A stretch of DNA of 64,000 nt, from contig NZ_JAUYFA010000052.1 of the NCBI RefSeq assembly GCF_030691135.1, forward strand, positions 1-64,000, read 5' to 3'. A program made the translations under genes and the position numbers. A model generated the notes under the pieces. It searched no databases and was not told the DNA's origin. It saw only the letters and a program-made list of their open reading frames with translations. Below are positions 54,893 to 64,000 of this stretch, piece by piece. Numbering within the stretch: position 1 is the first letter of the stretch; every line of letters starts with the position of its first letter. The DNA comes from Phreatobacter sp. GTDB taxonomy: Bacteria > Pseudomonadota > Alphaproteobacteria > Rhizobiales > Phreatobacteraceae.

Positions 54893-54905
54893 GGCAGGAG
54901 ACCGA

Positions 54906-55481
54906 TCAGCCGTTGAAGGATTCGATGGCGGCAATGTCGAGCAGGTCAAGCAGGGCGCGCTTCTCGGCTTCGGTCCCGGACCCCTCGAGAATGATCAGCG
55001 TCCGCCCGAGCAGCACCTGGATGTTGCCGTCGCGGGAATGGACGGCGGTCTTGCCCTTGAAGCGGAAGACGCGGCCCATGGCGCCGAGCATCTGGGCGTT
55101 GGAGAACAGCGGCGCCAGCTGTGCGATCATCGGCGAATTGGCCAGCACCTGCACGGTGACGTGGCGCTCGCCGATGGAATAGCGGCGCTTGGCGATCAGC
55201 CCGCCGCCGAACATGGCAGCGGCGCTGGCATCCGTCTCCGCCTCGTCGGCGGTCCAGCCGCGCGGCGGGGCGGGCAGGAAGCGCGACAGGCCGGTAGCGC
55301 TGCGCTGCGCCAGAAGCTGGGAGGCGACGTCGAGGGCGGCTTTTGCGGCGACGAGGTCATTGGCCTGATAGGCCTTGCGGGCCTCCTCGATCGCATCGCG
55401 GATATCGTCGGCGAGGGCGGGCGAGGCGAGGGAGAGCGTCGCGGCGATGGCGGCGGCGCGCAGGAGGCGGGTCAGCGTCAT
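54906..55481 (-). CDS. Exported hypothetical protein
   Basis: A 191-residue secreted protein of unknown family. The signal peptide MTLTRLLRAAAIAATLSLASPALA is followed by DDIRDAIEEARKAYQANDLVAAKAALDVA, an amphipathic helical pair resembling one TPR-like unit. The rest is mixed alpha/beta with KRRYSIGERHVTVQVLANSP and a Gly-rich IILEGSGTEAEK. The start at 55481 is used because it begins the signal peptide. It lies 13 bp upstream of the RraA-like gene and so is probably co-transcribed with it. Confidence 0.7.
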   Translation of the reverse strand: MTLTRLLRAAAIAATLSLASPALADDIRDAIEEARKAYQANDLVAAKAALDVASQLLAQRSATGLSRFLPAPPRGWTADEAETDASAAAMFGGGLIAKRRYSIGERHVTVQVLANSPMIAQLAPLFSNAQMLGAMGRVFRFKGKTAVHSRDGNIQVLLGRTLIILEGSGTEAEKRALLDLLDIAAIESFNG

Positions 55482-55623
55482 GGCAGGTTGATCCTCATCG
55501 GCGTTGTCCGGCGCCTTGCCGGAATCGTCAGTCGTCCCCGCCATCGCCTATAGCGGTTCGCCGGCCGATTGACACGCCCCCCTAAAGCGCAGCGGCTCCG
55601 CCGTCCGCTCGGGGTCGCTGCTC

Positions 55624-56838
55624 CTACTCGCTCGCAAGGATCATGTTGCGCACGATGGGATAGACCTGACCTTCCCATTTCCGGCCGCTGAAGACGCCGT
55701 AATGGCCGACGCCCGCCTGCATGTGGTGGCGCTTGCGGAAGGGCTTCAGCTTCGAGGCGAGGTCGTGCGCGGCCACCGTCTGTCCGAGAGAGCAGATGTC
55801 GTCACGTTCGCCCTCGACGGTCAGGAGGGCGGTCCGGCGGATGGCGGAGGGGTCGACGAGAAGTCCCTTGTAGGTCAGTTCGCCCTTCGCGAGCAGCGCC
55901 CGCTGGAAGACCTTGTCGATGGTCTCGAGGTAAAACTCCGCGGTCAGGTCCAGCACGGCGAAATACTCGTCGTAGAAGGTCTGGATCGCCTCGGCCTTGG
56001 CGGTATCGCCGCGGGAGAGATGGCCGTGCAGGTCGAGATGGGCCTTGATGTGCCGCTCCTTGTTCATCATCAGAAAGGCGATGAGCTGGAGAAAGCCCGG
56101 ATAGACGCGCCGGCCGGCCCCGGCGCAGGGCAGGGGCACGGTCGAGATCAGGTTCCTCTCGAACCATTCGTAGGGGTGGCTGAAGGCGAGTTCGTTGACC
56201 TTGGTCGGGTTGATCCGCACGTCGACGGGTCCCGCCATCAGCGTCATGCTGCTCGGCTGGTCCGGATCGCCGGCCTGAGCCATCACCGCGGCGGCGGCGA
56301 GCGCCTGCACGCAGGGCTGGCAGACCGCGACGATGTGCGATCCCGGCCCCATGACATGCAGGAAATCGATGATGTGCTCGACATATTCGTCGAAGCCGAA
56401 CCGGCCCGCCGTCCATGGGACGTCGCGGGCACTGTGCCAGTCCGTAATGAAGACGTCATGGTCCTGCAGCAGGGTCTTCGCGGTGTTGCGCAGCAGCGTC
56501 GCGAAGTGGCCTGACAGCGGTGCCACAAGCAGCACCCTCGGCTGGGTCGCCGTGATGTCCTTGCGGAAGTTCAATAGCGTCCCGAAGGGCGTGACGTGGA
56601 CGGGAACCTCCGTCACCGCCACCTCGCGGTTGCCTACCATGACGCTGGCGATGCCGAAATCCGGGCGCTTATGGGTGACGCCGGCGCGGCCGACCATCTC
56701 CCAGGTCGCCATGAATTCGCGGCCGAGCCGGCTGTCCGCTGCGGAAAGGGCGGGACCGAAAAGGGCACCGGCCATCCGGGCGGCGTCGCGTACGGGCTCG
56801 AACATCCGGCTCTGGAATTCGAACGCGTGGTACAGCAT
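55624..56838 (-). CDS. phaZ: Intracellular polyhydroxyalkanoate depolymerase
   Basis: A 404-residue PhaZ-type depolymerase that mobilises stored polyhydroxybutyrate granules in the cytoplasm. It starts MLYHAFEFQSRMFEPVRDAA, the typical N-terminus. The nucleophile box AVCQPCVQALAAAA has Cys176 in place of Ser, as in Ralstonia PhaZ1-type enzymes. Catalytic Asp is in EGERDDI and His in GVGHYGVFSGRKWE near the C-terminus. It has no signal peptide. It is monocistronic and divergent from the GST gene. PHA storage fits the acetyl-CoA-based metabolism elsewhere in the window. Confidence 0.93.
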   Translation of the reverse strand: MLYHAFEFQSRMFEPVRDAARMAGALFGPALSAADSRLGREFMATWEMVGRAGVTHKRPDFGIASVMVGNREVAVTEVPVHVTPFGTLLNFRKDITATQPRVLLVAPLSGHFATLLRNTAKTLLQDHDVFITDWHSARDVPWTAGRFGFDEYVEHIIDFLHVMGPGSHIVAVCQPCVQALAAAAVMAQAGDPDQPSSMTLMAGPVDVRINPTKVNELAFSHPYEWFERNLISTVPLPCAGAGRRVYPGFLQLIAFLMMNKERHIKAHLDLHGHLSRGDTAKAEAIQTFYDEYFAVLDLTAEFYLETIDKVFQRALLAKGELTYKGLLVDPSAIRRTALLTVEGERDDICSLGQTVAAHDLASKLKPFRKRHHMQAGVGHYGVFSGRKWEGQVYPIVRNMILASE

Positions 56839-56973
56839 GGGGCGTCCAGGGTGGGTCAGGATGCCACCTTGGCATCGATCCAAAAAAAGCTAGTGCACTT
56901 TCTGTTGCACTGCGAGAGTATTCTTTGCGTCGGGCTCTGTGCATCACAGCCGCCGTCGCCGGGGGAGGTTCGG

Positions 56974-57630
56974 ATGGCCAAGGCCAAGCTCACGATTTCG
57001 AGCAAGAACTATTCGTCCTGGTCGCTGCGCGGCTGGCTCCTGTGCAAGATGTCCGGCATCGCGTTCGACGAGGTGCCGATCTCGCTCGATGATCCGGGGC
57101 AGCGGGCCGAGCTCCTGCTGCTCTCACCGTCTTTCCTCGTTCCGGCGCTGACTGACGAGGGTGCCAAGATCTGGGGCACCTGGTCGATCGCCGAATATCT
57201 GCACGAGAGCTTCCCGAAGGCGGGGCTGCTGCCCGCGGACCGCTTGGCGCGGGCCCATTGCCGCTCCATTTCGGCCGAGATGCATTCGGGTTTCCAGAAC
57301 CTGCGCTCGGCGCTGCCGATGAACCTCAAGGCCCGTCATGCCGGCTTCAAGGTCTGGGCCGGCGCCCAGCCCGACATCGACCGCATCCTCGCCATCTGGG
57401 ACGAATGCCTCGCCACCTATGGCGGCCCCTGGCTCTTCGGCGCGACGCCGACGGTGGCCGACGCCATGTATGCGCCGGTCTGCATGCGCTTCTACACCTA
57501 CGACGTCCCTATTGACGCCACAGCAGCCGCCTATTGCCGGACCATCATGGACTGGGCGCCGCTGAAGGAATGGATCGTATCCGCCAAGGCCGAGCCCGAG
57601 GAGATCGAGGAACTGGATGTCGAGTTCTAG
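56974..57630 (+). CDS. Glutathione S-transferase family protein
   Basis: A 218-residue GST. The N-domain has LTISSKNYSSWSLRGWLLCKMSG (split), where the Y-S-S-W-S-L-R motif places the catalytic Ser as in zeta/maleylacetoacetate-like and YfcF-type GSTs. SFLVPALTDEGAKIWGTWSIAEYL (about 50-73) gives the cis-Pro and glutathione-binding residues. The C-domain has FGATPTVADAMYAPVC. GGGGGAGG precedes the start. Its 3' end overlaps the DUF3750 gene by 14 bp. Confidence 0.9.
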   Translation: MAKAKLTISSKNYSSWSLRGWLLCKMSGIAFDEVPISLDDPGQRAELLLLSPSFLVPALTDEGAKIWGTWSIAEYLHESFPKAGLLPADRLARAHCRSISAEMHSGFQNLRSALPMNLKARHAGFKVWAGAQPDIDRILAIWDECLATYGGPWLFGATPTVADAMYAPVCMRFYTYDVPIDATAAAYCRTIMDWAPLKEWIVSAKAEPEEIEELDVEF

Positions 57631-58381
57631 GACCGGCCGGGGCCGGCGTCTTGCACTGGCCTTTCTGCTGTTGTTCCTGTTGCCGATCGGATGGTCCGCC
57701 GGCCATCATGCGGCGGGCTATCGAGGCCCCGACTGGTCGGCAACGGGCCGGGCCAGCGCCGGGCTCCTGGCGCCCGCCGGGGCGACGCCGGAGGCGGTGA
57801 TCCGGGTCTATGCCGCCCGCACAGTGCGCTGGAGCGGCATCTTCGCCACCCATACCTGGATCGTCGTCAAGGAGGCGGGCGCCGCGCGCTACGACCGGTT
57901 CGACTACACCGCCTGGGGCGAACCCATCCGCATCAACGGTTTCGTCGCCGACGGCCGCTGGTTCGGGCGTGAGCCGGAACTGGTCTTCGCCGCCGACGGC
58001 GCGACGGCTTCTGCCGCCATCCCGAAGATCCGCGCCGCCATTGCCGGCTATGTCCATGCCAATCGTGGCGACTACCGCGCCTGGCCGGGGCCCAATTCCA
58101 ACACCTTCGTCGCCGCGGTTCTCGCCGCCGCCGATCTGGAGGCGAGCCTGCCGCCGACCGCCATCGGCAAGGATTTCCCCCATGATGGCCGTTGGCTCGC
58201 CCCCGCCACCGCAGGCCTCGGCTTCCGCGCGACGCTCGGTGGTTATGTCGGCCTCACCCTCGGCTGGTACGAGGGTCTCGAGATCAGCCTCTTCGGCGCG
58301 GTTCTCGGCCTCGACATCCGCCGCCCGGCGATCAAGCTGCCCGCCATCGGGCGGATCGGCATGGGCGAGAGTTTCGTGTGA
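57617..58381 (+). CDS. DUF3750 domain-containing membrane-anchored protein
   Basis: A 254-residue protein of the DUF3750 family. One N-terminal hydrophobic helix (RRLALAFLLLFLLPIGWSAG) anchors or exports it. The conserved domain includes IFATHTWIVVKEAGAARYDR (about 75-94), with a His-Thr-Trp motif, and PGPNSNTFVAAVLAA (about 156-170), features that suggest an NlpC/P60-like papain fold (N-S-N-T-F often aligns with such families). The biochemical role is unknown. It overlaps the GST gene, so the two are translated together. Confidence 0.85.
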   Translation: MSSSRTGRGRRLALAFLLLFLLPIGWSAGHHAAGYRGPDWSATGRASAGLLAPAGATPEAVIRVYAARTVRWSGIFATHTWIVVKEAGAARYDRFDYTAWGEPIRINGFVADGRWFGREPELVFAADGATASAAIPKIRAAIAGYVHANRGDYRAWPGPNSNTFVAAVLAAADLEASLPPTAIGKDFPHDGRWLAPATAGLGFRATLGGYVGLTLGWYEGLEISLFGAVLGLDIRRPAIKLPAIGRIGMGESFV

Positions 58382-58405
58382 GCGCCTTCGCTTCTTCTGG
58401 CTAAT

Positions 58406-58560
58406 GCCCCACCCGCACCCTCCCCGCTGCCGCAGGGAGGGGGACTTTGACGTTCAGGCCCCTCTGCCCGGTTGAGCCAGGCACGACGGATGCGAAGAGA
58501 GCGCGACGTCGTAGTAGTGCCCCTCTCCTCGCGTCAGCGAGGGGAGGGTGCGGGTGGGGC
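58406..58560. repeat. Dispersed palindromic element, copy 6
   Basis: About 155 bp. It begins GCCCCACCCGCACCCTCCCC and ends GGGTGCGGGTGGGGC. The inner stem is GGGGGACTTTGACG with the right arm TCGTAGTAGTGCCCCTCTCC, which has a 3-bp TAG duplication. It fits symmetrically between two convergent genes, 24 bp from one stop and 23 bp from the other. Confidence 0.9.
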
Positions 58561-58583
58561 CTTGGTCCGCCACGCCTCGACAG

Positions 58584-59057
58584 CTACCCGTATCCCGCCC
58601 GCTTCAGCCGGTTCACCGTCAGGTCCATGGCGGACAGGAAGGCCGAGCGGTCGCGGGCGGAGAAGGCCTGCGGCCCGCGGGTCTGGCCACCGGCCGAGCG
58701 GATGTCATCCATGAGGTTGCGGGTGGCGAGCGCGAGGCCGATCGAGCCGGCGTCGAAGATGCGCCCGGTCGGCGCGAGGGTAACCGCGCCGGCCTTCACC
58801 GTCCGTGCCGCCAGTGGAATATCGGCGGTGACGACGATGGCGCCGGCACCCGCGCGCTCGGCGATCCAGTCGTCGGCGACGTCAGGGCCCTCGCTGACCA
58901 CCACGCGCTCGATCCACGGCTCGCGCGGCACGGCGATCGGGCTGTTGGCCACCACCTTGACGGCGAGGCCGTAGCGCTGCGCGACGCGATAGACCTCGTC
59001 CTTCACCGGACAGGCGTCGGCATCGACATAGACGACGATCGGACCACCGGCCGTCAT
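58584..59057 (-). CDS. YaiI/YqxD (DUF188) family protein
   Basis: A 157-residue protein of the widely conserved YaiI/YqxD family, a PIN-like/NYN nuclease-like fold of unproven activity. The N-terminal [19 protein letters not shown] (about 10-28) has the family acidic motif [28 protein letters not shown] and [23 protein letters not shown] are the other blocks. The start at 59057 lies 4 bp after the helicase stop, so it is made with the helicase gene; both may act on RNA (inference). Confidence 0.92.
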   Translation of the reverse strand: MTAGGPIVVYVDADACPVKDEVYRVAQRYGLAVKVVANSPIAVPREPWIERVVVSEGPDVADDWIAERAGAGAIVVTADIPLAARTVKAGAVTLAPTGRIFDAGSIGLALATRNLMDDIRSAGGQTRGPQAFSARDRSAFLSAMDLTVNRLKRAGYG

Positions 59058-59061
59058 GGAG

Positions 59062-60828
59062 TCACGGGCGCTCGCGGTTCTTGCGATGCTTGAAGCCGCC
59101 ACGCTCGGCCTTGCCCTTGGCGGGGCCCGGCGGCGGGCGCTTCTTGGCGAAAGGCTTGGCGTCGCGCGTCTCGCGTCCCTCGTCAGGCCGCTGGCGGAAG
59201 CGCGGCGGCGGCGCGCCGCCATCGCCCTCCTGGATCGGCGTGATGAACACGTCGTCCGAATTGGCCTTGCGGGCATTGACGATGAAGGTCTCGGCGAGGG
59301 CAGCCGAGACCTGGAACTCCGTCGTCGTGTCCTGGATGCGGATCGCACCGATGTCGTCGCGCGTGACCTTGCCGCGGCGGCAGATCATGGGCAGCAGCCA
59401 TTTCGGATCGGCACGGTTCTGCCGGCCGACATCGGCCCGGAACCAGGCCATGTCGCCGGTGACCTTCAGGTCGCGCTCGGCCCGGCCGCGCGGGCCGGCG
59501 GTGGCGCTGCGGGCAAAGCCCGGATCGGAGACCTCCTCGGGCTCGGGCAGGCGCGAACGCAGCACCCGTGCCAGCGCGATGGCGATGTCCTCGGCCGACT
59601 TGCGCTCCATCAGCACGGCGGCGACCTGCCGGTCTTCCTCGCTCGGCTCTTCGGTCAGCAGCGGGTCGGCGAAGATGCGCTCGCGGTCGAGGGCGCGGAT
59701 GTCGTCGGCGGTCGGCGGGCCGGCCCATTCGGCGCGGATGCCGGCCTCGGCGAGCAGGCTTTCGGCACGCCGCCGCCGCGTCGTCGGCACCAGCAGGACG
59801 CTGACGCCCTTGTTGCCGGCGCGGCCGGTACGGCCGGAGCGATGCTGCATCACTTCGGCGTCGTGCGGCAGTTCGGCATGGATGACGAGGGCGAGGTTCG
59901 GCAGGTCGATGCCACGCGCCGCGACATCGGTCGCGACGCAGATGCGGGCCCGCCCGTCGCGCAGCGACTGAAGGGCGAGGTTGCGCTCGTGCTGGCCGAG
60001 CTCGCCCGACAGGAACACGGCGGAGAAGCCGCGCTCCACCAGCGTCGCCTGCAGGTGGCGCACGGCGTTGCGCGTATTGGCGAAGACGATCGCCGTCTTC
60101 GGCTCCAGCTGGCGCAGCACGTTGACGACGGCGTGCTCGACCTCGTTCGGGAAGACGCGGATCACCCGGTAGTCGATGTCCTGGTGGCCGCGTTCGCCGG
60201 CCCCGGACTCGATGCGCAAGGCGTTGCGCTGGTAGCGCTTGGCGAGGGTGGCGATGGCCGCCGGGATGGTGGCAGAGAACAGCAGCGTGCGGCGATCCTC
60301 GGGGGTCGCCTTGAGGATGAACTCGAGGTCCTCGCGGAAGCCGAGATCGAGCATCTCGTCCGCCTCGTCCAGCACCACGGCCTTGGCCTTGAAGGGTTCG
60401 AGCGCGCCGCGTTCGATATGGTCGCGCAGGCGGCCGGGCGTGCCGACGACGATATGGGCGCCGTCCTCGAGCAGGCGCCGCTCACGGCGCGCGTCCATGC
60501 CGCCGACGCAGGCGATGATGCGCGCCCCGGTATCGGCATAGAGCCAGGTCAGCTCGCGCTGCACCTGCAGCGCCAGTTCACGCGTCGGCGCGACCACCAG
60601 CGCCAGCGGCGCGGCGGTGCGGTGCAGCCGCTCGGCGTCCCCCATCAGGGTGTCGACGAGGGCGAGACCGTAGGCGACCGTCTTGCCGGACCCCGTCTGG
60701 GCCGAGACGAGAAGGTCGCGGCCCGCGGCCGCAGGCGCCAGAACGGCACTCTGGACCGGGGTGAGGTCGACATAGTCCCTGGCGGCGAGGGCCGCGGCCA
60801 GTTGCGATGGGATGAGGGCTTCGGTCAC
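59062..60828 (-). CDS. DEAD-box RNA helicase, DeaD/DbpA-like
   Basis: A 588-residue ATP-dependent RNA helicase. Motifs appear in order: LTPVQSAVL (Q region), AQTGSGKT (I), PTRELALQ (Ia), [10 protein letters not shown] (II), FSATIP (III), [10 protein letters not shown] (V) and [10 protein letters not shown] (VI). A DbpA-type RNA-binding domain is at about residues 465-540 ([20 protein letters not shown], then [17 protein letters not shown]). The tail is basic and Pro/Gly-rich ([12 protein letters not shown]). It probably acts in ribosome assembly or mRNA decay, like DeaD/CsdA. YaiI follows immediately. Confidence 0.93.
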   Translation of the reverse strand: MTEALIPSQLAAALAARDYVDLTPVQSAVLAPAAAGRDLLVSAQTGSGKTVAYGLALVDTLMGDAERLHRTAAPLALVVAPTRELALQVQRELTWLYADTGARIIACVGGMDARRERRLLEDGAHIVVGTPGRLRDHIERGALEPFKAKAVVLDEADEMLDLGFREDLEFILKATPEDRRTLLFSATIPAAIATLAKRYQRNALRIESGAGERGHQDIDYRVIRVFPNEVEHAVVNVLRQLEPKTAIVFANTRNAVRHLQATLVERGFSAVFLSGELGQHERNLALQSLRDGRARICVATDVAARGIDLPNLALVIHAELPHDAEVMQHRSGRTGRAGNKGVSVLLVPTTRRRRAESLLAEAGIRAEWAGPPTADDIRALDRERIFADPLLTEEPSEEDRQVAAVLMERKSAEDIAIALARVLRSRLPEPEEVSDPGFARSATAGPRGRAERDLKVTGDMAWFRADVGRQNRADPKWLLPMICRRGKVTRDDIGAIRIQDTTTEFQVSAALAETFIVNARKANSDDVFITPIQEGDGGAPPPRFRQRPDEGRETRDAKPFAKKRPPPGPAKGKAERGGFKHRKNRERP

Positions 60829-61147
60829 GTTGCGGAATGTCCTGAATGGGTCCGAGCCGGCTGAAGGAAGGGCCGGTCAGGGATCGGCGGACATGGCGGC
60901 TTCGGATGTTGGACGTCTCCCTAGGCTCATCCGCGACAAAAATCCATGTTTTTCGCACATGCGGTAAATGAGGTCGGCAGCCGTGCCGGGTGCCGCCATC
61001 GTCGTTCCCGGAAATGCGACTTTCTCGCAGCCGTGATATCCGGCGCCGCATCGCGACCCGCGCCTCACCGCAACGTGAGGGCAGGGCATGTAACCTGTTG
61101 CGGTGAGCCCGCGTATGGCATGACATCGAGCTGTCAGGGGATGCTGC
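60829..61147. other. Divergent intergenic region, helicase/msrQ
   Basis: This 319-bp gap has no credible gene. It must carry the leftward helicase promoter and leader and the rightward msrQ promoter. The only clear structure is the TCACCGCAAC/GTTGCGGTGA inverted repeat near its right end. Confidence 0.5.
61065..61106. repeat. Inverted repeat upstream of msrQ
   Basis: TCACCGCAAC (61065-61074) and GTTGCGGTGA (61097-61106) are perfect complements separated by 22 bp. The pair ends 41 bp before the msrQ start, so it is either an operator or a hairpin in the msrQ leader. Confidence 0.6.
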
Positions 61148-62005
61148 ATGCTGCCGTGGAACGACCGGGCGGGGAAACTCTCCGTTCTCAAGCTGATCGT
61201 CTTCCTGGGTGTTATCGCCCCCGGAGCGTGGATCGCGTGGCAGGCGGCGACCGGCACACTCGGCTCGAAGCCGATCACCTCGGCCATCCACCAGTCCGGC
61301 GACTGGGCCGTGCGGCTGCTCCTCTTCTCGCTGCTGATCACGCCGCTGCGCTTCCTCGCCGACTGGCCGAAGCTGATCGTCGTGCGCCGTATGGTCGGCG
61401 TCGCCGCCGCCGCCTATGCGCTCGTCCACCTCGTCTTCTACGTCGTCGAACAGGCCTACGACCTGCAGAAGGTGGCGAGCGAGATCGTGCTGCGCTTCTA
61501 TCTCACCATCGGCTTCGTCGGCGTCGTGGGGCTGCTCGTGCTCGCCGCGACCTCGACCGACGCCATGATCCGCCGGCTCGGCAGCACAGCCTGGAATCGG
61601 CTGCATCTCCTGACCTATCCGCTCGCCTTCATCGCCATCTGGCATTTCTTCCTGCAGACGAAGATCGACGTGTCGCAGCCGGTCCTGATGCTCGGCTTCT
61701 TCGGATGGCTGATGGGCTTCCGGCTGATGCGCGGCTGGGGGATCGCGCCGCGGCCGTTGCAACTCGCCGGTCTCGCCCTCATATCCGGGATCGCCACGGC
61801 CCTGCTGGAGACGCTGTGGTACGCGACCATGACCGGCGTCATGGCCTCGCGCATCTTCCTCGCCAACTTCGATGTCGCGTTCGGGCTGAGGCCGGCCCTG
61901 TGGGTGACGCTGGCGGGACTGGCGCTGGCGCTGGTCAGCCTCGTCCGGCTCCGGTCCCGGCGCGAGGCGCCCGGCCCGCGGCGGGCCGCTGCCGGTGCGG
62001 GATGA
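61148..62005 (+). CDS. msrQ: MsrQ-like haem-binding membrane subunit
   Basis: A 285-residue membrane protein of the ferric-reductase-like family, closest to MsrQ (YedZ), which passes quinol electrons to the periplasmic methionine sulfoxide reductase MsrP. Six helices are visible. Haem-ligand His residues are in [12 protein letters not shown] (about 97-108) and [20 protein letters not shown] (about 150-169), and [13 protein letters not shown] is a conserved segment. MsrP is not adjacent; instead msrB follows. Confidence 0.87.
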   Translation: MLPWNDRAGKLSVLKLIVFLGVIAPGAWIAWQAATGTLGSKPITSAIHQSGDWAVRLLLFSLLITPLRFLADWPKLIVVRRMVGVAAAAYALVHLVFYVVEQAYDLQKVASEIVLRFYLTIGFVGVVGLLVLAATSTDAMIRRLGSTAWNRLHLLTYPLAFIAIWHFFLQTKIDVSQPVLMLGFFGWLMGFRLMRGWGIAPRPLQLAGLALISGIATALLETLWYATMTGVMASRIFLANFDVAFGLRPALWVTLAGLALALVSLVRLRSRREAPGPRRAAAGAG

Positions 62006-62075
62006 CGGGAGGGATGAGGCGATGGGACTGTTCCAGCAATTGACCGCCCTGTTCGGAATGAAGGGAGACCACACG

Positions 62076-62483
62076 ATGAATGTTGCCACCAGGACCTTCC
62101 CTGTCACCAAGACAGACGAGGAATGGCGCCGCATCCTGACGGCCGAGCAGTATCAGGTGCTGCGCGGCCACGGCACGGAACGGCCGGGAAGCTGCGCGCT
62201 CAATCACGAGAAGCGCGCCGGCACCTTCTCCTGCGCCGGCTGCGGCCAGGATCTCTTCATCGCCGGCAAGAAGTTCGAGAGCGGCACGGGCTGGCCGAGC
62301 TTCGACCAGCCGCTGCCGGGCGCGGTGGAGGAGACGGTCGACCGCTCCTGGGGCATGGTGCGCACCGAGGTGCATTGCGCCAATTGCGGCGGCCATCTCG
62401 GCCATGTCTTCCCCGACGGGCCGCCGCCGACGGGCCTGCGCTACTGCATCAACGGCGTCGCGCTGAACTTCGAACCGGCCTGA
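62076..62483 (+). CDS. msrB: Peptide-methionine (R)-S-oxide reductase MsrB
   Basis: A 135-residue cytoplasmic enzyme reducing methionine-R-sulfoxide in proteins. Zn ligands are Cys53/Cys56 (CAGCG) and Cys101/Cys104 ([13 protein letters not shown]). GTGWPSF (70-76) lines the active site, and the catalytic Cys124 is in [12 protein letters not shown] use ATG 62076 with AAGGGAG 8 bp upstream; ATG 62022 (18 residues longer, GAGGCG before it) is a good alternative. It follows msrQ closely, giving a methionine-sulfoxide repair pair. Confidence 0.93.
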   Translation: MNVATRTFPVTKTDEEWRRILTAEQYQVLRGHGTERPGSCALNHEKRAGTFSCAGCGQDLFIAGKKFESGTGWPSFDQPLPGAVEETVDRSWGMVRTEVHCANCGGHLGHVFPDGPPPTGLRYCINGVALNFEPA

Positions 62484-62574
62484 CGGAAACCGGTCCTTAA
62501 GCTGGAACACGCAGGGTGCGGCTGGTCCCATCGGGGCCCGTCGTCCCCTGCCGCCGTCGAGCCGAGCCCGTCCC

Positions 62575-63123
62575 ATGTCAGAGCCTTCCGCGCCGCCGCC
62601 TTTCGACCGCGAGACGGCGCTGATCGACGTTGCGCGCGTCATCGTCGCCAGCGCGCTCACCATCGGCTCGGTGCTGCTGACCGCCTTCGGCTTCGTCGAG
62701 CGCGTCGTCGGCATAGACAAGATCGCCTCCGACCGCGGCTTCGCCCTGCTGGCGCTCATGCCCGGGGCGGCGGCCCTGGCCTTCCTCGCCAGCGGCCGGG
62801 CGCTCGGCGCGCTCTATGACGTGAGTGTGCCGCCGCGCACCGTCCCGACCTGGCAGCGCGCCCTGCTGCGATTTACCGACATATCCGGCGCCTATGGCTT
62901 CTTCGCCGTGGTTATTTCCGGCCTGGTCGGCATGGCCACCTTCCTGTCCATCGCCCTGGTGCTGGACCTCAGGTTCGTCATACTGTCGAGCCTGAGCGGC
63001 GTTCTCGCCTTCTGCGTGGCGCTGTCGGGCATGCTGATGCGCTACTCGCCGCGCCGCCGGCTGATCGACCTGGCGCTGTTCATGTCGATTCTCGCGGCCA
63101 TGGTGCTCGACCAGTTCTACTGA
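62575..63123 (+). CDS. Four-helix membrane protein of unknown function
   Basis: A 182-residue inner-membrane protein with no family I can name. Predicted helices are at about 20-40 (VARVIVASALTIGSVLLTAF), 59-76 (GFALLALMPGAAALAFLA), 110-132 (AYGFFAVVISGLVGMATFLS) and 135-155, with another near the C-terminus (LIDLALFMSILAAMVLDQFY). Two basic stretches (RYSPRRRL) set topology. Its stop codon abuts the stop of the convergent ABC gene with no gap. Confidence 0.65.
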   Translation: MSEPSAPPPFDRETALIDVARVIVASALTIGSVLLTAFGFVERVVGIDKIASDRGFALLALMPGAAALAFLASGRALGALYDVSVPPRTVPTWQRALLRFTDISGAYGFFAVVISGLVGMATFLSIALVLDLRFVILSSLSGVLAFCVALSGMLMRYSPRRRLIDLALFMSILAAMVLDQFY

Positions 63124-64000
63124 TCACAGCACCATGCCCGCGGCATCGATGAGGTGCATGTGGTTGAGATTGGCGGCGAGCCGCATGGGCTGACCGTCGG
63201 CTGCCCCCGCATTGGGGCTGACGCGCCCGCACAGCGCCTCTCCCGCGAGGGTGAAATAGACCAGCGTCTCGTTCCCCATCGGCTCGATGACGTCGAGCGT
63301 GATGGCGAAGGGCGCGACACCGGGCTCCATCGTGGCGGAGGTCTCGGTGATGTGCTCGGGGCGAAGACCGAGCACGAGCCCCGCCTGACCGGCGAAGCCC
63401 TTATAGCGCTCCACCCTCGCGGGCGGCACGGGCAGCACGATGGAATCGCTGACGACGAGGTCGAGACCGCCAGCCGTCGCCCGCAGCTGCGCCGGAATGA
63501 AGTTCATCGCCGGAGAGCCGATGAAGCCGGCGACGAAGCGGGTCCGCGGGTGGTGGTAGAGTTCGTTCGGCGGCCCGATCTGCTCGATCAGGCCGTGGTT
63601 CATCACCACCACGCGGTCGGCCAGGGTCATTGCCTCGACCTGGTCGTGGGTCACATAGACCGTGGTGGTGCGCACCTTCAGGTGGACCTTCTTGATCTCG
63701 GTGCGCATCTGCACGCGCAGCTTGGCGTCGAGGTTCGACAGCGGTTCGTCGAAGAGGAAAACCTTGGGATTGCGCACGATGGCGCGGCCCATGGCGACGC
63801 GCTGGCGCTGACCACCTGAGAGCGCCTTGGGTTTGCGCTCCAGCAGTTCCCGGATGTCGAGGATCCGCGCCGCCTCGTCCACCCGGCTCTTGATCTCCGC
63901 CTTCGGATAGCGCTTCAGCCGGAGGCCGAAGCTCATGTTCTCCGCCACCGTCATGTGCGGATAGAGCGCGTAGTTCTGGAACACCATGGCGATGTCCCGG
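63124..64000 (-). CDS. Sugar ABC transporter ATP-binding protein, UgpC/MsmK type (5' end outside window)
   Basis: The C-terminal ~290 residues of a CUT1-type ATPase; the frame runs off the right edge, so Walker A is not seen. From the edge it reads [18 protein letters not shown] (Q-loop), then [17 protein letters not shown] (signature), [16 protein letters not shown] (Walker B and D-loop) and [15 protein letters not shown] (switch His). The C-terminal TOBE/regulatory domain has [12 protein letters not shown]. Such ATPases serve sugar, polyol or glycerol-3-phosphate importers; the partner permeases are presumably outside the window. Confidence 0.92.
   Translation of the reverse strand, partial: RDIAMVFQNYALYPHMTVAENMSFGLRLKRYPKAEIKSRVDEAARILDIRELLERKPKALSGGQRQRVAMGRAIVRNPKVFLFDEPLSNLDAKLRVQMRTEIKKVHLKVRTTTVYVTHDQVEAMTLADRVVVMNHGLIEQIGPPNELYHHPRTRFVAGFIGSPAMNFIPAQLRATAGGLDLVVSDSIVLPVPPARVERYKGFAGQAGLVLGLRPEHITETSATMEPGVAPFAITLDVIEPMGNETLVYFTLAGEALCGRVSPNAGAADGQPMRLAANLNHMHLIDAAGMVL

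Noticed and set aside
50196-55559. The 12-mer CTATAGCGGTTC at 50196 and 55548 as flanking repeats of the ACP cluster
   Set aside because: A single short shared 12-mer is expected by chance in 64 kb, and neither site has target duplications or a longer match.

Overview
The window is GC-rich chromosomal DNA of an alphaproteobacterium, most likely of the order Hyphomicrobiales (Rhizobiales). The basis is an NDUFA12-type complex I subunit, a short HisG paired with HisZ, a DUF2076 protein, a TorF-type porin, many solute-binding-protein transporters and GTGA/ATGA-coupled operons. The genus cannot be fixed from sequence alone. No rRNA, tRNA, CRISPR array, insertion sequence or prophage gene was recognised.

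Layout. 0-5 kb: envelope and respiratory genes on the minus strand (secreted Pro-rich fragment, NDUFA12 protein, DUF2076, porin), then malate synthase. 5-11 kb: a glycosyltransferase, the glycolate oxidase operon glcDEF and a divergent LysR gene; with malate synthase this makes a glycolate/glyoxylate module. 11-18 kb: hisZ-hisG, an AzlCD exporter, aat, two GNAT genes and a TctC-type binding protein. 18-23 kb: a metalloid-type locus of arsR, flavoprotein, MFS pump and copD, with two candidate ArsR operators. 23-26 kb: DeoR regulator, rppH and pgi.

26-46 kb is a catabolic region. It holds a lone peptide-type binding protein, and a polar amino-acid ABC operon that carries an N-carbamoyl-D-amino-acid hydrolase and faces a LysR gene across a perfect palindrome. 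After these come a DapA-like lyase, M20 amidohydrolase, GST, alpha/beta hydrolase, SDR and bifunctional FadJ-like enzyme, then an oxidoreductase, a DUF3830/racemase pair and a TetR-acyl-CoA dehydrogenase-SDR unit. 46-50 kb is a TRAP transporter operon with its own SDR.

50.3-54.2 kb holds a tight four-gene unit: GNAT-like protein, acyl carrier protein, AMP-forming ligase and PLP decarboxylase. The ligase and decarboxylase look like the pair associated with exosortase A, but no exosortase or PEP-CTERM gene is present. This is the best candidate for an undescribed small-molecule pathway. 54-64 kb carries housekeeping and stress genes: RraA-like aldolase, PHA depolymerase, GST, DUF3750, DUF188, DEAD-box helicase, msrQ, msrB and the start of a sugar ABC transporter.

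Six related 145-215 bp palindromic elements, five regular and one inside-out, are dispersed through the window. Each lies roughly 20-50 bp past the 3' end of a gene, sometimes inside an operon.
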